A stretch of DNA of 64,000 bases from Cyclobacteriaceae bacterium. GTDB lineage: Bacteria > Bacteroidota > Bacteroidia > Cytophagales > Cyclobacteriaceae. The notes beneath the pieces are model-generated. The model had not been told where the DNA came from. It saw only the letters and a list, made by a program, of their open reading frames with translations, and did not search any database. The stretch lies in NCBI GenBank assembly GCA_020832305.1, contig JAFIEV010000043.1, positions 1-64,000 on the forward strand, in the 5' to 3' direction. A program made the position numbers and the translations under genes. Within the stretch, counting starts at the first letter, position 1. The number at the start of each line of letters is the position of its first letter. Of this stretch, positions 25,724 through 35,322 are shown one piece after another.

Positions 25724-28693
25724 ATGAAGAGGATTCTACTTTTATTTACGGCGATTTTGATCGCCTGGGGCCCCTATGCAGAGGCTCAGGAAAGGACGGT
25801 CACCGGGACGGTGACTGCCGAGGCAGATGGAACTCCCGTACCGGGGGTAAATGTAATTTTAAAAGGAACTTCCATTGGTACTGTAACGGATATCGATGGA
25901 AAATTTCAGATCAGGGTACCGCAATCAGGTGCTGTGTTGGTTTTTTCATTTATCGGGCTTGCCACAGAAGAAGTATTAGTTGGGGCACAGTCTATAATTG
26001 ATATGGTAATGACTGCCGACATTAAGCAACTTACAGAGATTGTAGTAACCGGGTATTCCAACCAGGTGAGAGAAAAGCTGAGTGGTTCGGTAAGTGTGGT
26101 AGGTGCACAGGCCATTGAGAATGTGCCTATGCCTTCATTCGACCAGATCTTGCAGGGCAGAACACCAGGCTTGCTGGTTACTGCCGGTTCAGGTCAACCA
26201 GGTACAGGTGCAACTGTGCGTATCAGAGGCAGTGGTTCTATTAATGCAAGTAACGAACCATTGTACATTGTAGACGGGGTACCTATAGAAGGCGCGGCTT
26301 TTGCTACCATCAACCCCAATGACTTTGAATCGGTAAGTGTACTTAAAGATGCATCGGCGTCTGCCCTATATGGTTCACGTGGCGCCAATGGTGTTATTGT
26401 GGTAACTACCAAAAGCGGGAAAGCCGGTGAAATGCGCATCAATTATCGTCATCAGAACGGATGGTCGCAACAGGCACGAGAAAGGTTTAATATGATGAAT
26501 TCTGCTCAAAAAATAGCTTTTGAGCGCTTTGTAGGTGTCGGTCCTAACGCAGGCTTAAATCCATTGGATCCTACAGACGCAGCTGAAATCGAAAGGTTGA
26601 GCAACATCGATGTCAATTGGAAAGACGTATTCATCAGAACCGGCAGAACCCAGGAGCATGAATTAAACTTTTCCGGAGGTAACGATAAAACCAATTATTA
26701 CATCTCCGTTAACTATTTCGATCAGGAAGGACAAGCGCTGAGGTCGGGACTGAAAAGGTATACCACCCGATTTAACCTTACTTCTAATTTATCAAATAAG
26801 ATCATTATAGGCACCAACTCTACCATAGGCTGGTCAAATTCATCTTTTATTGAATCAGAAGGTTCAGTAACTCTGGCTAACCCTTTTGCAGCTGCTTACC
26901 TTGCCAATCCATATGAAGAACAGTTCAATCCTGAAACAGGTGCGATCAATACAGGCGCTGGAAGAACAGGACCGAACGCCTACGACCGAATTGTTAATTC
27001 AACCAATGACAGAAATGAACTGAAAGCAGTAATGTCAATGTTTGCAGAAGTTAATCTTCTTGAAAACCTTACTGCAAAAACCATTTTTGGCGTGGATTAC
27101 AGGCAACGTGATTTCGAAAGATGGATTGATCCCTTGTCATTTGCCGGTAGAAATACAGCGCCGGGTGGTGCGGGTTTGTTAACCAACGCTTTTAACCGAA
27201 GGTTGCAGTGGGTATCTACAAGTACACTGGACTACAAATATACCCTCAACAATATGCATGAATTTAATGCTGTAGTGGGTATAGAAGCACTGGAAAGAAC
27301 ATTTAATGCGTTTAGCGCAACGGGTTATGGTCTGAACCCGAAATTACCACTTTCCAATGCAGGTATAACTACCAGTCCTGAGCTTGTTCCAGCTTTAGGC
27401 GGTTCATGGTCAGGCAATAAACTTTTTTCAGTATTTTCTATCCTCAATTATACCTATGATTCGAAGTTGAATTTTACGGGAACCCTGAGGAGAGATGGTT
27501 CATCGAGGTTTGGTGTAGAAAATCAATATGCGGTACTCTGGTCTGTCGCCGGTTCGTATAACCTGCACAGAGAAAGCTTTCTTGAAAACACTTTCGTTGA
27601 TGTATTAAAAGTGCGGGCCAGCTATGGCAAATCAGGAAACCAGGAATTTACGCCTGAAAACAGCGGTGACTTCCGTTCATTAACCACCTATGCATCGACA
27701 GACTATAATGGTATAGTAGGCTTTGCCCCTTCAACGGTGGGTGATGCCAATTACCGATGGGAAATTTCAAATCAGTTAAACGTAGGTGTTGACTTTGGTT
27801 TACTCAATAATCGTATCGATGGTTCTATTGATGTATACAACAATATTACCTCAGACCTTTTTATTACTGAACAATTGTCACGTACCACAGGATTTTCAGC
27901 CATCCAGCGAAATGCCGGTAAAATGAGAAACAGAGGTATTGAACTTGCTTTGAACGGAACAGTAATCAATAGCAATAATTTCTCCTGGACCATTGGAGGT
28001 AATTTCACCTTCAATGACAATGAAATCCTTGACCTGGGTCAGGTAGATGAATTTGAGCAAGGAACCGCCATTATCAGGGTTGGATTACCCCTTGGCTCTC
28101 ATTACATTGTTGAATGGGCTGGTGTTGACCCTAACACCGGTGCTCCTCTGTATCGCGACATCGATGGCAATGTTACTACTCAATATTCTCAGGACAACAA
28201 CGTAGCTAATTTCGGGACCTGGATCGCTCCTATTTTCGGTGGACTCAATACCAACTTAAAATACAAAGGATTTAATCTCGATGTATTTTTTACGTATATG
28301 TACGATGTCCAAAGGTTTAACAACCAGCGTTTCTTCCAGGAGAACCACAATTTTGCCATCTACAACCTTTCTACTGTAATGCTCGATATGTGGAAACAAC
28401 CTGGTGACATTACCGACATTCAAAGTTTCAGATATCCCAGGGAATTTTCTTCCAAAGATATAGAAGACGCATCCTTCCTTCGATTGAGAAATGTAGTATT
28501 GAGCTACAATGTACCGGGTAAGTTATTGAATCAGGTAGGTTTTATAAAAAATGCCAGGGTATTTGCTCAGGGACAAAACCTGTTGACTTTCACCAACTTT
28601 AATGGATTTGACCCTGAAGACAGCAATAATATTGCGCAATACGAATTTCCTGCTTCCAGGATCCTTACTTTAGGTATTGACGTAACATTCTGA
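25724..28693 (+). CDS. SusC/RagA family TonB-linked outer membrane protein (locus 2)
   Basis: The start at 25724 is chosen because the signal peptide begins there (MKRILLLFTAILIAWGPYAEAQ); the frame runs 14 codons further upstream. The 989-residue protein has the carboxypeptidase-regulatory-like domain (VTGTVTAEADGTPVPGVNVI), the plug (EIVVTGYSNQVREKLSG, LKDASASALYGSRGANGVIV) and the barrel, which ends LGIDVTF. Its N-terminal 100 residues closely resemble the divergent SusC of locus 1, which suggests duplication. There is no STN domain. It is the first gene of a four-gene operon ending at the hairpin at 32945. Confidence 0.94.
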   Translation: MKRILLLFTAILIAWGPYAEAQERTVTGTVTAEADGTPVPGVNVILKGTSIGTVTDIDGKFQIRVPQSGAVLVFSFIGLATEEVLVGAQSIIDMVMTADIKQLTEIVVTGYSNQVREKLSGSVSVVGAQAIENVPMPSFDQILQGRTPGLLVTAGSGQPGTGATVRIRGSGSINASNEPLYIVDGVPIEGAAFATINPNDFESVSVLKDASASALYGSRGANGVIVVTTKSGKAGEMRINYRHQNGWSQQARERFNMMNSAQKIAFERFVGVGPNAGLNPLDPTDAAEIERLSNIDVNWKDVFIRTGRTQEHELNFSGGNDKTNYYISVNYFDQEGQALRSGLKRYTTRFNLTSNLSNKIIIGTNSTIGWSNSSFIESEGSVTLANPFAAAYLANPYEEQFNPETGAINTGAGRTGPNAYDRIVNSTNDRNELKAVMSMFAEVNLLENLTAKTIFGVDYRQRDFERWIDPLSFAGRNTAPGGAGLLTNAFNRRLQWVSTSTLDYKYTLNNMHEFNAVVGIEALERTFNAFSATGYGLNPKLPLSNAGITTSPELVPALGGSWSGNKLFSVFSILNYTYDSKLNFTGTLRRDGSSRFGVENQYAVLWSVAGSYNLHRESFLENTFVDVLKVRASYGKSGNQEFTPENSGDFRSLTTYASTDYNGIVGFAPSTVGDANYRWEISNQLNVGVDFGLLNNRIDGSIDVYNNITSDLFITEQLSRTTGFSAIQRNAGKMRNRGIELALNGTVINSNNFSWTIGGNFTFNDNEILDLGQVDEFEQGTAIIRVGLPLGSHYIVEWAGVDPNTGAPLYRDIDGNVTTQYSQDNNVANFGTWIAPIFGGLNTNLKYKGFNLDVFFTYMYDVQRFNNQRFFQENHNFAIYNLSTVMLDMWKQPGDITDIQSFRYPREFSSKDIEDASFLRLRNVVLSYNVPGKLLNQVGFIKNARVFAQGQNLLTFTNFNGFDPEDSNNIAQYEFPASRILTLGIDVTF

Positions 28694-28712
28694 TTTTAAA
28701 CGAAGTAATAAA

Positions 28713-30128
28713 ATGAAAAAAATATATAGTATAATCCTGGTTCTCGCTGTAATGACCTTTTCCTCATGCAGTGACTGGCTGGAAGTCCAGCCCAGGGATA
28801 TTATTGATGAATCAAGGGCTTTTCAAAGTGTTGAAGACCTGGAAGGTGGAGTAATCGGTATTTATGCCTCCCTTGCAGGAGATGTAAAAGTTGATGTTTC
28901 CTCGAGAAAAAGTGATGACCTCAGACTTGGAGATGGAAACAGAGGTCAGGGAAGGCAAACCCACGACTGGGTTGTCAATAGTGGTACACCTGAAGCCGGT
29001 GGATATTGGCTAAATGGCTATTTAACCATTGCACGCGCCAACAGGGTATTGTCAAATATCGAAAGGCTCATTAATGAAGGTGTTGTTACCGTAGAAGAAA
29101 CCAATAAATTAAAAGGTGAATCGCTGGCACTGAGAGCCTTTGCACATTTTAATATCTGGCAAATGTATGGTGTCTACAATTTAGGAAGCCTTGCAGTACC
29201 CTATGTTACCTTGCAGGATCTTTCCGGCAATGGAATTCCGGATGGATTAGACGTAGGTAATAAGCCAGCCAGACCCACAGGTACAGAGTTTTTTACTTTT
29301 CTTTTTGAAGACCTTAATGAAGCTGAAGGTCTGCTTCCTGCTCAGGGCGCCACCAAATACAGGATCACCAAAGATGCAGTAATTGCCCAAAAAGCCAGGG
29401 CAAATCTGTTCAGAGGAAATTTTGCTGAGGCTGCTGCACAGGCTGAAGATATCATTGGCAGGGTTGCTATGGCCACCTTAAATGAGGTGCCTCAGGTATG
29501 GGCTGACGTATCGCAGGCCGGAATTATATTCGCATTAAGCCGTCTTCCTGGTGAATCCAGAATGGGTACTTTATTTGAAGACCTCAATGGCGACCGCTTT
29601 TTCCAGCCTGCCTTCGGTCTGGTAGACCTGTACGATGATACTGATATCAGACGAAGTGTATATTTCGACGATGAAGGAGAGTCTGTAACTAAATATCCGG
29701 GAACCAGCGCTCAGCCTTTTTTGTCTGATCATAAAATTTTCAGGGTAGAAGAAATGTATTTCATATCTGCTGAAGCCAATGCCCGCAATCAGGCAGGTAA
29801 TCTGGCCCTGGCAAACCAAAGGTTAAACGAAATCAGATCAAACAGAATCAGTGGCTACGAAGATATCATTTATCCCGAACGAAGTGATTTACTGGCAGAA
29901 ATAATCCTTGAAAAAAGAAAAGAACTCGTGTACGAAGGTCATAGATTTTTTGACCTCAAAAGATATAACGAAGGTCTGACCAGAGATCCACGCGATTGTA
30001 CCTCCGGTGCAATACCTTGTACAGTAACGGCCAATGATTACAGATGGAATTTCCCTGTTCCGCAATCTGAAATTTTTGCTAATCCAAACATTCAACAAAA
30101 TGAAGGTTATGCTTCAGAAAATGATTAA
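28713..30128 (+). CDS. SusD/RagB family nutrient-binding lipoprotein (locus 2)
   Basis: The 471-residue lipoprotein (signal MKKIYSIILVLAVMTFSSC) starts 19 bases after the SusC gene. SusD hallmarks are seen: GESLALRAFAHFNIWQMYG, FRVEEMYFISAEANAR, LNEIRSNRISGY and LVYEGHRFFDLKRYNEG near the C terminus. It would bind the substrate at the cell surface and pass it to the SusC barrel encoded upstream. The ending (FANPNIQQNEGY) is the normal family C terminus. Confidence 0.93.
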   Translation: MKKIYSIILVLAVMTFSSCSDWLEVQPRDIIDESRAFQSVEDLEGGVIGIYASLAGDVKVDVSSRKSDDLRLGDGNRGQGRQTHDWVVNSGTPEAGGYWLNGYLTIARANRVLSNIERLINEGVVTVEETNKLKGESLALRAFAHFNIWQMYGVYNLGSLAVPYVTLQDLSGNGIPDGLDVGNKPARPTGTEFFTFLFEDLNEAEGLLPAQGATKYRITKDAVIAQKARANLFRGNFAEAAAQAEDIIGRVAMATLNEVPQVWADVSQAGIIFALSRLPGESRMGTLFEDLNGDRFFQPAFGLVDLYDDTDIRRSVYFDDEGESVTKYPGTSAQPFLSDHKIFRVEEMYFISAEANARNQAGNLALANQRLNEIRSNRISGYEDIIYPERSDLLAEIILEKRKELVYEGHRFFDLKRYNEGLTRDPRDCTSGAIPCTVTANDYRWNFPVPQSEIFANPNIQQNEGYASEND

Positions 30129-30132
30129 AGCC

Positions 30133-31110
30133 ATGAAATTGAGAAGTATATATAAATTAATCTATTCCTTCGGACTTATAATGCTTGCATTGGGCTTTTT
30201 CAGTGCATGTACGGAGGATGATACCGTAAAAAACCCCTTTGTTAATTTTGACTATGTTTTCTGGGGTTCAAACGACCTATCGGTCACTGAAGGAAATGCC
30301 TTGGTTACCAGTGCGTCGGGACAAATATTTGCTGCTAAAAGTGGTGTGAATGCTACATTAAGCCGTTTTAGCAGAGACGTGAGTGATGTGTTGACTGTGA
30401 CTGTAAATTTTACAGCTGTTTATCAGATTGACTCAGACTTTTTCAGTGCAGGAGAAGATGCCAGTGACAGGGTTGTATTTTCAGGAGTTGAAAATTTAAC
30501 AGCTAATTCATTCCAGATAACTTTTCAGCCGGGAGAATACAACAAACTTTTCAGGGTATTTTCTGTGGACGATGATTTTGCCGCTGGAAATGTAGTGGTG
30601 GAGCTTACTATCGCTTCAACTTCAATTCCCAAGTATGCAGTTGGAAAACCTGAGGTTACCCTGGATACCCGCGATGTAAAAACCATCATTATTGAAGACG
30701 ATGATTGTCCGATTGATTTATCAGAATGGGAAGGTGAATATGCATTTGCTGCCATAATTGGGGCTTCTTATAATGCCAGTTTTGCAGGAGATAATTTATG
30801 TACTGATTTTGGTATTTGTCCATCAGGAGCACCACTTACCCTTGTAGCAAATGAAGACGATCCTTTAGGTCTGCAGGCAATTTTATCAGGGCCTGACCTC
30901 GCTACCCGCCCGATGACCATCGAATTTGTTACCTGTACCGAACAAGTGAGAATTCTTACCAGTGGCCATGGAATTTTAGGCAGAGCGGCATGGGGGGCGC
31001 AGCAAGGTGCGGCATTAGGCACTTTTGATTCAGAAAGAAAAACCCTTAACCTGAATTTTGTATTGGGCACCAACGGTGACTTTGTCATGACATTGGTTAA
31101 AATCAACTAA
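30133..31110 (+). CDS. Hypothetical surface lipoprotein of SusC/SusD locus 2
   Basis: I choose the ATG at 30133, 4 bases after the SusD stop, because a lipoprotein signal begins there (MKLRSIYKLIYSFGLIMLAL, Cys in FFSAC); ATGs at 30121 and earlier overlap SusD. The 325-residue protein is beta-rich. Residues about 45-190 have a Calx-beta-like rhythm (SVTEGNALVTSASG, DRVVFSGVENLT, QITFQPGEYNKLFRV, VVELTIAS). The second half has a Cys pair (NLCTDFGICPSG) and a lipocalin-like ending (KTLNLNFVLGTNGDFVMTL). Its position, third after SusC/SusD, is that of SusE/F-type glycan-binding lipoproteins. Function unknown. Confidence 0.7.
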   Translation: MKLRSIYKLIYSFGLIMLALGFFSACTEDDTVKNPFVNFDYVFWGSNDLSVTEGNALVTSASGQIFAAKSGVNATLSRFSRDVSDVLTVTVNFTAVYQIDSDFFSAGEDASDRVVFSGVENLTANSFQITFQPGEYNKLFRVFSVDDDFAAGNVVVELTIASTSIPKYAVGKPEVTLDTRDVKTIIIEDDDCPIDLSEWEGEYAFAAIIGASYNASFAGDNLCTDFGICPSGAPLTLVANEDDPLGLQAILSGPDLATRPMTIEFVTCTEQVRILTSGHGILGRAAWGAQQGAALGTFDSERKTLNLNFVLGTNGDFVMTLVKIN

Positions 31111-31122
31111 AAGAAACTAATG

Positions 31123-32922
31123 ATGAAAAAAATATTTAATATAATCTTTATCCTGAGCTTGTTTGCTTTCTACGCTTGTGAAGAAGCAGATAAGTTTGCA
31201 GGGGTTGATCCCGAAGATGCCGGGATTATAAATAAAGTAGACCTCAGAACCATTCTGAGCAGACGTAATGATGTAACCCTGTTTCTCAGGGCAGTTGACA
31301 AGGCAGGTATAGGCAATACTTTAACCGCCACTGATTCCGTAACCTTGTTTGTTCCCAATGATGTGGCTTTTCAGGCTTTTATTGAGGCCGCAGGCTTTCA
31401 GGTATTGGATGATGTTCCGGCAGAAGTATTATCTAACATTCTTCGATATCATATTATTAGTGGTAACCGTTTGGCTGCTTCACTGAATTCGGGGCGTATC
31501 AATACGCTCCAGGGGTCTTCCCTGCTCATTACCCGAAGTGGAAACAATGTATTTGTTAACGGTGAATCAAGGGTGATTACTTCAAACCTGCGCGCTACCA
31601 ATGGTGTGGCACACATTGTAAACCTTGTTTTGAATATTCCGCAAGGCAATTTGCTGGAAGTGATTGAAAACGATCCGGATTTTAGCACCCTAAAAGCAGC
31701 TATCGAACTGGCAGGTATTGAAGAGCTGTTTACCGGCACCAGCAGCTATACCATTTTTGCGCCTACCAATGCCGCTTTCGCCGCACTGGGCATAGATCTT
31801 TCGACCTTGGACACTGAAACACTTATTGAAATACTTGCCTTTCATGTGCTCAATAACGATCTTACTTCTGTTCAATTGCCCACTACTGGTAACTTAACTT
31901 CTATTTTGGGTAATGAAACAGATGATAACAGGCAATTGCTCAGGGTAGCTGAAGGCAGAGTAAATGGAGCTGCCATAGTAAAGCCAAACATCATAGCCAC
32001 CAATGGTGTGATACATAAGGTTTCTTCCGTCATCTTAAAAGGAAGAACCATTATTGAATCCTTAGGTCCTGGTTTTAACCCGTATGGTGCTAATGATGCA
32101 GTATCCCTCGATCTTTTTGGCAATATAGTTGCAGGCAGTGGCTATACCAGATTCGATTCTGTAGTCAACAGGTCTACGGTTTACATCCAATTATTTAGCC
32201 CTGTTTATGATGATTTTCCCAACAATGAAGCTGCCATTAACTACATTGAAAGCAGGACTTTCCAGGGAACTGTAAGGATTCCGACATTGGCCAATGGCAC
32301 TAAAATCACTTCCATCAACGGAAGTTCATATTATGTGGTGACAGATGCTTCTGGAAGAAGATACGTTAACGGCACTGCCTCCAACGCTTTTCAAAATCAG
32401 GCGACCGTTGCCAACCCTATGTACGATGGTGTGGTTTACCTTTTCAACTCACTTGCATTTAATCCATTGCCTGCGAAAAACATGCTGGAAGTAATCAGTG
32501 AAATCGATGAATACAGCCTGTTTGCTGCAGCGGTCGTTGCAGCAGGGAAAGAAAGTGTACTCAGCGGTGGCAATCGTACTCTCTTTATCGTTAACAATGC
32601 TGCCTTTACCGAATATACCGGCATCAGTGATCCGGAAGTTTTAGCAGGTTTAAGTGCGGCCGGAAAAGAGTTTTTAGCTGAAGTAATCGATAGGCATGTC
32701 GTAGAAAACGTCTATTTCTCAAGGCATGTGGCCTCATTTATCCCGACTTTGAAAAACCGGCTTAATGAAGATGTTTTCTTTGCCACAGTATCTAATGAAC
32801 TGGTAATCGTTTTGGATCCCAAGAGACCGGCAAGTGCTGTCGTTGGTTTAAATACTGTCGATATCTTAGCTGCCAATGGCGTTATTCACGAGATCAGCGA
32901 TGTAATGGAATTTCCTGAATAA
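31123..32922 (+). CDS. Multi-FAS1 (fasciclin) domain lipoprotein
   Basis: The protein is 599 residues from the second of two adjacent ATGs, with a lipoprotein signal (MKKIFNIIFILSLFAFYAC). FAS1 adhesion domains are visible at about 40-170 (VTLFVPNDVAFQAFIEAAGF, ILRYHIISGNR, TNGVAHIVNLVL), 185-310 (YTIFAPTNAAFAALGIDL, LAFHVLNNDL, TNGVIHKVSSVI), a degenerate one at about 310-450 and another at about 455-600 (RTLFIVNNAAFTEYTG, ANGVIHEISDVM). FAS1 domains mediate binding to proteins or glycans, so this is probably a surface binding partner of the SusC/SusD locus 2. It ends the operon. Confidence 0.85.
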   Translation: MKKIFNIIFILSLFAFYACEEADKFAGVDPEDAGIINKVDLRTILSRRNDVTLFLRAVDKAGIGNTLTATDSVTLFVPNDVAFQAFIEAAGFQVLDDVPAEVLSNILRYHIISGNRLAASLNSGRINTLQGSSLLITRSGNNVFVNGESRVITSNLRATNGVAHIVNLVLNIPQGNLLEVIENDPDFSTLKAAIELAGIEELFTGTSSYTIFAPTNAAFAALGIDLSTLDTETLIEILAFHVLNNDLTSVQLPTTGNLTSILGNETDDNRQLLRVAEGRVNGAAIVKPNIIATNGVIHKVSSVILKGRTIIESLGPGFNPYGANDAVSLDLFGNIVAGSGYTRFDSVVNRSTVYIQLFSPVYDDFPNNEAAINYIESRTFQGTVRIPTLANGTKITSINGSSYYVVTDASGRRYVNGTASNAFQNQATVANPMYDGVVYLFNSLAFNPLPAKNMLEVISEIDEYSLFAAAVVAAGKESVLSGGNRTLFIVNNAAFTEYTGISDPEVLAGLSAAGKEFLAEVIDRHVVENVYFSRHVASFIPTLKNRLNEDVFFATVSNELVIVLDPKRPASAVVGLNTVDILAANGVIHEISDVMEFPE

Positions 32923-32944
32923 AGAGTTTTCATAAATTCCTATC

Positions 32945-32980
32945 AAAAAGAGGTTGCTTACAAAAGCAACCTCTTTTTTT
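32945..32980 (+). terminator. Strong terminator of the SusC/SusD locus 2 operon
   Basis: AGAGGTTGCTT pairs perfectly with AAGCAACCTCT around a 4-base loop, extended by A/T pairs to about 15 bp, and ends in a T-run. It lies 22 bases after the FAS1 gene. Confidence 0.9.
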
Positions 32981-33061
32981 GTATATTTGTGCTTTAATCA
33001 CAACCCACCGAACAAATAATGGTCTTTATTGATTATTTACTTAAATCAATCCTGAGTTTAA

Positions 33062-35287
33062 ATGTCTTTTCGTATTTTTTTAACCATTGTATTTGGCCTG
33101 ATCCTATATAGAGGAACAGAATTGAGAGGACAAGATGCGGGTTGTGGAACCGTGCCTACAGAAACTCAATTGAAATTTATGGGTAAAATCCATGAAATTG
33201 CCGCATCTGCCCGTACTGAAACCAGTGATGCGCTTATAAGAATCCCCGTGCAATTTTATATGGTTGCTAGAAATGATGGCACAGGAGTTCCCTCCTATTT
33301 CAACCCAAACGCCGTTCTCGATCGTTTGAATACGTACTACCGGAATGCCAATATGTCATTTTTCTTTCATCAGTCCCCGGTGATAGTTAACTCCACCAAT
33401 CTATTCGACTATAATTCATCTCAGGAACGAGAGTTGTCTGGACCGAGAAACCTGGGTGGGGTTATCAATATTTATTTTACCAACTCAATCACTTCAAATG
33501 GTATTCCTCTTTGCGGTTACACCTATTTCCCTCCCAGTGCAGACCATGTGTTTGTAGCCTATAATTGTACCAACAATAACACCACCCTTGAACATGAAAT
33601 AGGTCATTACTTTACCTTGTTTCACACCCACGGCAAAACCAACAGGGGTACTACCGATGAATTGGTGAATGGCAGCAACTGCACCACCGCTGGAGATGAT
33701 ATCTGTGATACACCAGCTGATCCCAATTTAACCAATAACGTAAGCAATTGTGCTTACACAGGCGCTGAAACAGATCAAAATGGTCAACGCTTTCAACCGG
33801 ATGTGAGAAATATCATGTCCTATGCTCCTTCTGCCTGCAGAGACAGATTTTCACCAGGCCAATACGAAAGAATACGGCGCGGATTTGAGTTGGGCAGGTC
33901 TTACCTCTTGTTTCAGTCGGATGATCTGGTGGCCAATTTCACACAAAATAAAAATAATGTATGCATAGGTGATTTAGTGAGTTATGAGGTTAATTCCTTT
34001 GGCGCCACCCGCTGGAACTGGGAATTTGAAGGCGGAACTCCATCGACCTCTACCGCCAGGAGACCAAATATACGCTACAATTCAGAAGGTACATTCAGGG
34101 TAAAATTAACTGTATTCAATGCACAAGGAACCAGCACAACCCTGGTGCGGGAAAACCTGATAGAAGCTACCAATCCTCTAACCAATGCCATCAACGATTC
34201 ATTGATGACTGATTTTCAAACCTTACCACAAGAAATCAGAGAAATAATTAATCCAGATCAATCGATCACCTTTTCTATTGCACCCTACGGCAGATTCGAA
34301 GGTAACGCGCTTTTTGTAGATAACTTTAATTACTTTTCTGAAAGTATGCCCAATAAAGATTATCTGGTGCTGGATTACTACAATAACGAAGGCATCAGAG
34401 CTTATACCGTTTCCTTTGATTATGCTTATACCTACCGAACAGCACCTGATAATTTCCTGGGTATAGGCACTGTAAATATATTTGATTCACTGGGATTTGG
34501 CATAAGCAGTAGCTGCGCCTTCAATCCGGATGTCTTTTTATGGAAAAGGGGTGGACTTTCACTGCAAACGACTCAAGGCCCTTCAGATGTTGCTTTTTTT
34601 CCGGAAAACGCAAGTCAATGGCAATCTGTCTCATTAAATTATAACCCGGGTAATACAGAAACCACAACTTTTTTTCTCGAAAACACATCTTTTAATGGCA
34701 ATAATGTTTTTATTGATAATTTGAAAATTTTACCCGATTACCGGCTCAACAGCCCAACCAATTTCAGAATTGTTTCCTTTAGCAATGGATTACTTACCCT
34801 GCGCTGGATCGACAATGCGAGTAATGATGTTGCTTATATTGTTGAGCAATCATTAAATGATCAGGAATTTATTGCTATAGATACACTGCCCAGAAACAGT
34901 CAGATATATACCAGACAAATTACAGAACAGGGTATATTGAAATACAGAATAAGAGCTATGGGAATCAAAGGATTTTTCTCTCCATACAGCCCGGTAGTTT
35001 CTCTCAACGCCATAGTTTCGCTCAATGATCCGCTTTTGGAAGAAAGAAATCAGGGAATAGAATTGTATCCCAACCCGGCTTCTCATAAATTTTATGTCAA
35101 AGTACCTCAGGATTTGAGAAATGTACATACAATGGACGTAACAGGAAGGTCAATCAATAAAACAGTGTTTATGGAGAAAGAAGGAATATATGAAGTTGAA
35201 ATTACAGAATCCTTTAAGGGTATTTTATTGGTTCAGTTGGAATGGATGGATGGATCTATAAGCACAAAAAAAATGATCGTTTATTAA
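33062..35287 (+). CDS. Secreted M43 (pappalysin-like) zinc protease with PKD domain and type IX sorting tail
   Basis: The 741-residue protein has a signal peptide ending near LRGQ. The protease domain (about 50-290) carries the extended zinc motif HEIGHYFTLFH near residue 178 and the Met-turn NIMSY near 250, the metzincin pattern of MEROPS M43. The Cys-rich loop NCTTAGDDICDTPAD between them is family-typical. A PKD-type beta domain follows at about 295-370 (WNWEFEGGTPSTS ... GTFRVKLTV), then a beta region. The last 75 residues (ELYPNPASHKFYV ... GILLVQLEW) are a Por/type IX secretion sorting domain, so the enzyme is released or surface-bound. The stop codon lies inside a terminator hairpin. 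Confidence 0.9.
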   Translation: MSFRIFLTIVFGLILYRGTELRGQDAGCGTVPTETQLKFMGKIHEIAASARTETSDALIRIPVQFYMVARNDGTGVPSYFNPNAVLDRLNTYYRNANMSFFFHQSPVIVNSTNLFDYNSSQERELSGPRNLGGVINIYFTNSITSNGIPLCGYTYFPPSADHVFVAYNCTNNNTTLEHEIGHYFTLFHTHGKTNRGTTDELVNGSNCTTAGDDICDTPADPNLTNNVSNCAYTGAETDQNGQRFQPDVRNIMSYAPSACRDRFSPGQYERIRRGFELGRSYLLFQSDDLVANFTQNKNNVCIGDLVSYEVNSFGATRWNWEFEGGTPSTSTARRPNIRYNSEGTFRVKLTVFNAQGTSTTLVRENLIEATNPLTNAINDSLMTDFQTLPQEIREIINPDQSITFSIAPYGRFEGNALFVDNFNYFSESMPNKDYLVLDYYNNEGIRAYTVSFDYAYTYRTAPDNFLGIGTVNIFDSLGFGISSSCAFNPDVFLWKRGGLSLQTTQGPSDVAFFPENASQWQSVSLNYNPGNTETTTFFLENTSFNGNNVFIDNLKILPDYRLNSPTNFRIVSFSNGLLTLRWIDNASNDVAYIVEQSLNDQEFIAIDTLPRNSQIYTRQITEQGILKYRIRAMGIKGFFSPYSPVVSLNAIVSLNDPLLEERNQGIELYPNPASHKFYVKVPQDLRNVHTMDVTGRSINKTVFMEKEGIYEVEITESFKGILLVQLEWMDGSISTKKMIVY

Positions 35288-35302
35288 ACGATCATTTTTT
35301 TT
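35266..35302. terminator. Bidirectional terminator overlapping a stop codon
   Basis: A perfect 17-bp stem (ATGATCGTTT / AAACGATCAT extended by A8/T8) with a 3-base loop contains the TAA stop of the protease gene. A-run and T-run flank it on both sides, so it can stop the protease transcript and the convergent FAS1 lipoprotein transcript. Confidence 0.9.
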
Positions 35303-35322
35303 AATCTGGATAAAAAGCAGAT

